Shown here in pieces: positions 42,741-45,472 of a stretch of DNA of 45,472 nucleotides. The translations under genes and the position numbers were made by a program. This DNA is from Mycolicibacterium sp. (GTDB taxonomy: Bacteria; Actinomycetota; Actinomycetes; Mycobacteriales; Mycobacteriaceae). Numbering within the stretch: the stretch's first letter is position 1; every line of letters begins with the position of its first letter. The notes under the pieces are model-generated. The model was given only the letters and a program-made list of their open reading frames with translations. It made no database searches and was not told where the DNA came from. Location: the NCBI RefSeq assembly GCF_016462545.1, contig NZ_JAEMTA010000042.1:1-45472 (forward strand), in the 5' to 3' direction.

Positions 42741-43872
42741 GTCCACGGTCGGTGCGCGACCACAGCGGATCGACTTCGCCGGGTCCGCTCGGCCGACGAT
42801 TGGCGTCGAATGGGAGTTCGCGCTCGTCGATCCCGAGACCAGGGAGCTGAGCAACGAGGCCTCCGCAGTCATCGCTGAGATCGGCGAAAGTCCGCACGTG
42901 CACAAGGAATTGCTGCGCAACACCGTCGAGATCGTCACCGGCATCTGCGACAACTCCGCGGAGGCCATGGACGATCTGCGATCGACCCTGGCGCCGGCTC
43001 GAAGAATCGTGCGAGCTCGCGGCATGGAACTGTTCTGTGCGGGAACGCATCCATTCGCGAAGTGGTCGGTCGAGCAGTTGACTGACGCGCCCCGCTACGC
43101 CGAGCTGATCAAGCGCACCCAGTGGTGGGGCAGGCAGATGTTGATCTGGGGCGTGCACGTGCACGTCGGGGTGTCCTCGGCGCACAAGGTGATGCCGATC
43201 ATCACCTCACTGCTCAACCAGTACCCGCACCTGCTGGCGCTGTCGGCGTCGTCGCCCTACTGGGACGGCGGAGACACCGGGTACGCGAGCAATCGCGCGA
43301 TGATGTTCCAGCAGCTGCCGACTGCGGGGCTGCCGTTCCACTTCCAGGAGTGGTCGCAGTTCGAGCAGTTCGTTCATGATCAGAAGAAGACCGGCATCAT
43401 CGATCACATGAACGAAATCCGTTGGGATATCAGGCCTTCGCCGCATCTCGGCACCATCGAGGTGCGTATCTTCGACGGGATATCCAACATCGCCGAACTC
43501 GGGGCGCTGGTGGCCCTCACCCACTGCCTCATCGTCGACCTCGACCGCCGTCTCGACGCCGGTGAGCATCTGCCGACGATGCCGCCGTGGCATGTGCAGG
43601 AGAACAAGTGGCGCGCGGCCAGATACGGACTGGATGCCGTGATCATCCTCGATGAGGACAGCAACGAGCGACTGGTGACCGAGGACCTGGACGAGATCCT
43701 CAATCGGCTTGAGCCGGTGGCGAAGTCGTTGGGATGTGCCGACGAGCTGGCCAGGGTGTCGAGCATCTACGAGACCGGTGCGTCCTATCAGCGGCAGCGG
43801 CAAGTGGCCGAGGCCAACGACGGAGATCTGCGGACCGTGGTCGATGCGTTAGTCGCCGAGTTGGTGCTCTAG
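42721..43872 (+). CDS. Carboxylate-amine ligase, YbdK / GCS2 family (Rv0433-like)
   Basis: 383 residues from GTG 42721 (GTG 42694 is also open). The glutamate-cysteine ligase type 2 fold: 'TIGVEWEFALVDPETRELSN', 'LFCAGTHPFAKW', 'GVHVHVGVSS', 'RWDIRPSPHLGTIEVRI'. YbdK-type enzymes have weak gamma-glutamyl-cysteine ligase activity; the physiological reaction in mycobacteria is not settled. The start overlaps sodC by 20 bp in another frame. Confidence 0.93.
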   Translation: MSYPPSESTVGARPQRIDFAGSARPTIGVEWEFALVDPETRELSNEASAVIAEIGESPHVHKELLRNTVEIVTGICDNSAEAMDDLRSTLAPARRIVRARGMELFCAGTHPFAKWSVEQLTDAPRYAELIKRTQWWGRQMLIWGVHVHVGVSSAHKVMPIITSLLNQYPHLLALSASSPYWDGGDTGYASNRAMMFQQLPTAGLPFHFQEWSQFEQFVHDQKKTGIIDHMNEIRWDIRPSPHLGTIEVRIFDGISNIAELGALVALTHCLIVDLDRRLDAGEHLPTMPPWHVQENKWRAARYGLDAVIILDEDSNERLVTEDLDEILNRLEPVAKSLGCADELARVSSIYETGASYQRQRQVAEANDGDLRTVVDALVAELVL

Positions 43873-43876
43873 CGCC

Positions 43877-44521
43877 ATGACGATCAGGCCGATGTTCCCG
43901 TTGGAGTCGGTGCGGCTGCCGGGTGAAGACTTGCCGCTGCGCATCTTCGAGCCGCGCTACGGCGCGCTGGTCCGCGAATGCCTGGACGGTGCAATGGAGT
44001 TCGGTGTCGTCCTCATTGCGGCGGGGCGCGAAGTCGGCGGTGAGGACGCACGCTGTGACGTCGGTTCGATGGCAAAGATCGTGGACTGCCAGGACTTCGG
44101 CGAGGGTCGCTACCTGCTCGAGTGCGAGATGCGCGAGCGGATCCGGGTGATCTCGTGGCTCGACGACGATCCGTACCCCCGGGCCGACGTCGAGCCATGG
44201 CCCGACGAGCCGGGACCGAACGTGACCGGTGCAGACATCGAACTGGTCGAGGATCGGTTGATGGAGACGTTCGAGCGGATTGCGTCGGCTCAGGAGACCA
44301 CACTGCCGTCGCGCCAGGAGCTTCTCGGTGAGCCGGAGCCGGGTGATGATGCGGGAAAGCGGTTGTACACGTTGGCTTCCCGCGTGCCAATGGGGCAAGC
44401 CGATCGGTACTCGGTGCTTGAGGCGCCCTCTGCGGCTGCTCGGTTGGATGCCCTGCGCGATGCGGTGGAGACCGTGGCCGCGATGATCGAGTTTCAGCTC
44501 GCAGACGGCACGCCGGAGTAG
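43877..44521 (+). CDS. LON substrate-binding-domain protein (Rv0434-like)
   Basis: 214 residues. It is only the N-terminal (LAN/PUA-like) domain of Lon: 'MFPLESVRLPGEDLPLRIFEPRYGALVRECL' and 'GRYLLECEMRERIRVISW'. There is no ATPase or protease domain. Such stand-alone proteins may bind substrates but have no proven role. ATG 43877 lies 4 bp after the preceding stop. The 3' end overlaps the convergent HNH gene by 28 bp. Confidence 0.9.
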   Translation: MTIRPMFPLESVRLPGEDLPLRIFEPRYGALVRECLDGAMEFGVVLIAAGREVGGEDARCDVGSMAKIVDCQDFGEGRYLLECEMRERIRVISWLDDDPYPRADVEPWPDEPGPNVTGADIELVEDRLMETFERIASAQETTLPSRQELLGEPEPGDDAGKRLYTLASRVPMGQADRYSVLEAPSAAARLDALRDAVETVAAMIEFQLADGTPE

Positions 44522-45472
44522 CTTCGGGGCTCGTCGCCTTCGGCGTCGGCGCGGTTGAGTTCGCGTTCCTCGGCGATGCGGTGGGCGCGGTCTTGGGCGC
44601 GGGTGGTTTTGCGGCGCGGCATTCTCAGCCCAGGATTGTGCGCGGTCGGTACTCGTCCGGTCACCTCGGTGGGTGCGGTGGGTGTGCACAGTTCGGGGAA
44701 CAGTCGTCTGCTGCCCGGTCTGGTCAGGTGTCTTCGACCGTCGGGCGCGCGCCATTCGACGGTGCCATCGGGGAACTGTCGGTCCTGCCAGCCGCCCTGA
44801 CCGCCCCAGAATGTCTTGAGCAAGTGATGTTTTCGGCATAGTGCCTTGAGGTTGGACGCCTGGGTGGGACCGTAGGGCCACGGAATCGTATGGTCCAGGT
44901 CGCAGTTGGTGGCGGGCGCGCAGCAGCCCGGAAAGCGGCACGTCATGTCGCGGGCGCGGATGAAGTCGGCCAGTTTCTTCGAGGGTGTGTAGCGCTGTTC
45001 TGGTGGGGCTTGGCCGGGGTGGACGATCGCGGTGATGGTGGCGCCGAGGGCGGCGCGTTGGGCGATCTCGCCGGGCAGGAACTGCCCACCCATCATGGCC
45101 GCGGGGCGAATGGTGCTGGGCACCGCGGGCGCTCGTTCGGTCAGCCCGGTCAGGGCTTCGGTCAATGTCTGCTCCCGCAGCGGCTTGGTGAATGCCGACG
45201 GCAAGACACCGTCCAGGCGTGGTGCGTGATCGGCGGCGGTGTCCTGCACGGCCGGCGGGGCGGGGGATTCGGAGTCTGCGTCCGCCTCGGACTGTTCGGC
45301 GTCCCGGCAGCCCTCGGCGGCGGCGTCCTGCGCGGCGGAAGGGGCGGGCGATTCAGAGGCCGAGTCGACCTCGACGGCCTCTGCGTCAGGATCGCTGGGC
45401 GCGACGGGCTCGGCCTCGGCATCGCTAGGCGCGACGGGCTCGGCGTCAGGATCGCTGGGCGCGACGGGCTCG
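44494..45472 (-). CDS. DUF222 / 13E12 family HNH endonuclease, C-terminal part (5' end off window)
   Basis: 326 codons open to the right edge. After a linker of acidic Pro/Ala repeats (EPVAPSDPDA), the protein has the 13E12-family C-terminal half: 'IRPAAMMGGQFLPGEIAQRAALGATIT', then the HNH domain 'RDMTCRFPGC...CDLDHTIPWPYGPTQASNLKALCRKHHLLKT' with zinc-binding cysteines and catalytic histidines. It complements the N-terminal part seen at 1-847, both on the minus strand. The Asp/Ser-rich tail ends 28 bp inside the convergent LON gene. Whether the nuclease is active is unknown. Confidence 0.9.
   Translation of the reverse strand, partial: EPVAPSDPDAEPVAPSDAEAEPVAPSDPDAEAVEVDSASESPAPSAAQDAAAEGCRDAEQSEADADSESPAPPAVQDTAADHAPRLDGVLPSAFTKPLREQTLTEALTGLTERAPAVPSTIRPAAMMGGQFLPGEIAQRAALGATITAIVHPGQAPPEQRYTPSKKLADFIRARDMTCRFPGCCAPATNCDLDHTIPWPYGPTQASNLKALCRKHHLLKTFWGGQGGWQDRQFPDGTVEWRAPDGRRHLTRPGSRRLFPELCTPTAPTEVTGRVPTAHNPGLRMPRRKTTRAQDRAHRIAEERELNRADAEGDEPRSYSGVPSAS
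45385..45472. repeat. 30-bp in-frame tandem repeat in the 13E12 linker
   Basis: About 2.9 copies of a 30-bp unit (starts at 45385, 45415 and 45445), running off the edge. Copies 1 and 3 are identical over the 28 bases visible. It codes for the repeated EPVAPSD linker on the minus strand, so copy number can change without a frameshift. Confidence 0.9.

Noticed and set aside
1..45472. Window as a circular plasmid, suggested by the in-frame 5-bp overlap of its ends
   Set aside because: It carries essential core genes (def, pknG locus, thiamine synthesis) in chromosomal order and no replication or partition genes; 5 bp is too short to prove circularity.
45385..45472. CRISPR-like array
   Set aside because: The units are contiguous without unique spacers, number only about three, and code in frame for a protein linker.

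Overview
The window is a high-GC, compact stretch of actinobacterial chromosome, almost certainly from a Mycobacterium (rapid-grower/Mycolicibacterium type). The gene order matches from memory the M. tuberculosis Rv0410c-Rv0434 backbone: pknG-glnH-glnX, mutT3, thiE, thiO-thiS-thiG and lpqL on the left, and Rv0420c/Rv0421c-like genes, thiD, xthA, a GNAT gene, def, a DUF3263 gene, virR, sodC, an Rv0433-like ligase and a LON-domain gene on the right. Species was inferred from synteny and protein families only. No tRNA, rRNA, CRISPR array, IS element or prophage was recognised.

Layout. 1-847: N-terminal part of a DUF222/13E12-family gene running off the left edge. 1-11.9 kb: a CtaG-like membrane protein, the GlnX-GlnH-PknG amino-acid sensing operon, mutT3, and thiamine synthesis (thiE opposite a TPP-riboswitch-led thiO-thiS-thiG operon that also carries a GDSL hydrolase and a MarR regulator), then an SDR. 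12.0-15.0 kb: two tandem LpqL-type M28 peptidase lipoproteins; the second has lost catalytic residues. 15.0-29.1 kb: an accessory catabolic island with a Rieske oxygenase, a complete PotABCD-type ABC importer, a class III aminotransferase, a TetR repressor with a BetI-like C-terminus, a PYROXD2-like oxidoreductase, an ADP-forming acyl-CoA synthetase, a cupin, a DAO-type FAD oxidase and an acyl-CoA dehydrogenase. 29.1-35.4 kb: a small cysteine-bearing secreted protein, two permeases, a polysaccharide deacetylase, a DoxX-like protein, a Baeyer-Villiger-type monooxygenase and a septum-formation-type membrane protein. 35.4-44.5 kb: hydrolase and thiD behind a second TPP riboswitch, an MFS exporter, then the xthA to LON backbone. 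44.5 kb to the end: C-terminal HNH part of another DUF222/13E12 gene running off the right edge.

The most interesting part is the 15-29 kb island. Each of its three divergent intergenic regions carries the same 16-bp inverted repeat, GACTGA-N4-TCAGTC (19260, 22572 with one mismatch, 27856). In all three it overlaps a likely -10 hexamer (TAGACT or TAGATT). This ties the genes into one predicted TetR regulon. The Rieske enzyme has the Glu bridging residue typical of the CntA/GbcA quaternary-amine oxygenases, and the repressor resembles BetI. My inference is that the island imports and degrades an amine, plausibly a methylated or quaternary one, through a CoA-linked route. The actual substrate is unknown.

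Other notable points: the probable pseudo-peptidase next to LpqL; a CtaG-like protein without the family's membrane histidines; thiD directly behind its riboswitch with no thiC; window ends that both fall inside DUF222/13E12 genes in the same orientation; and nine convergent gene pairs whose stops all overlap or lie within 10 bp.
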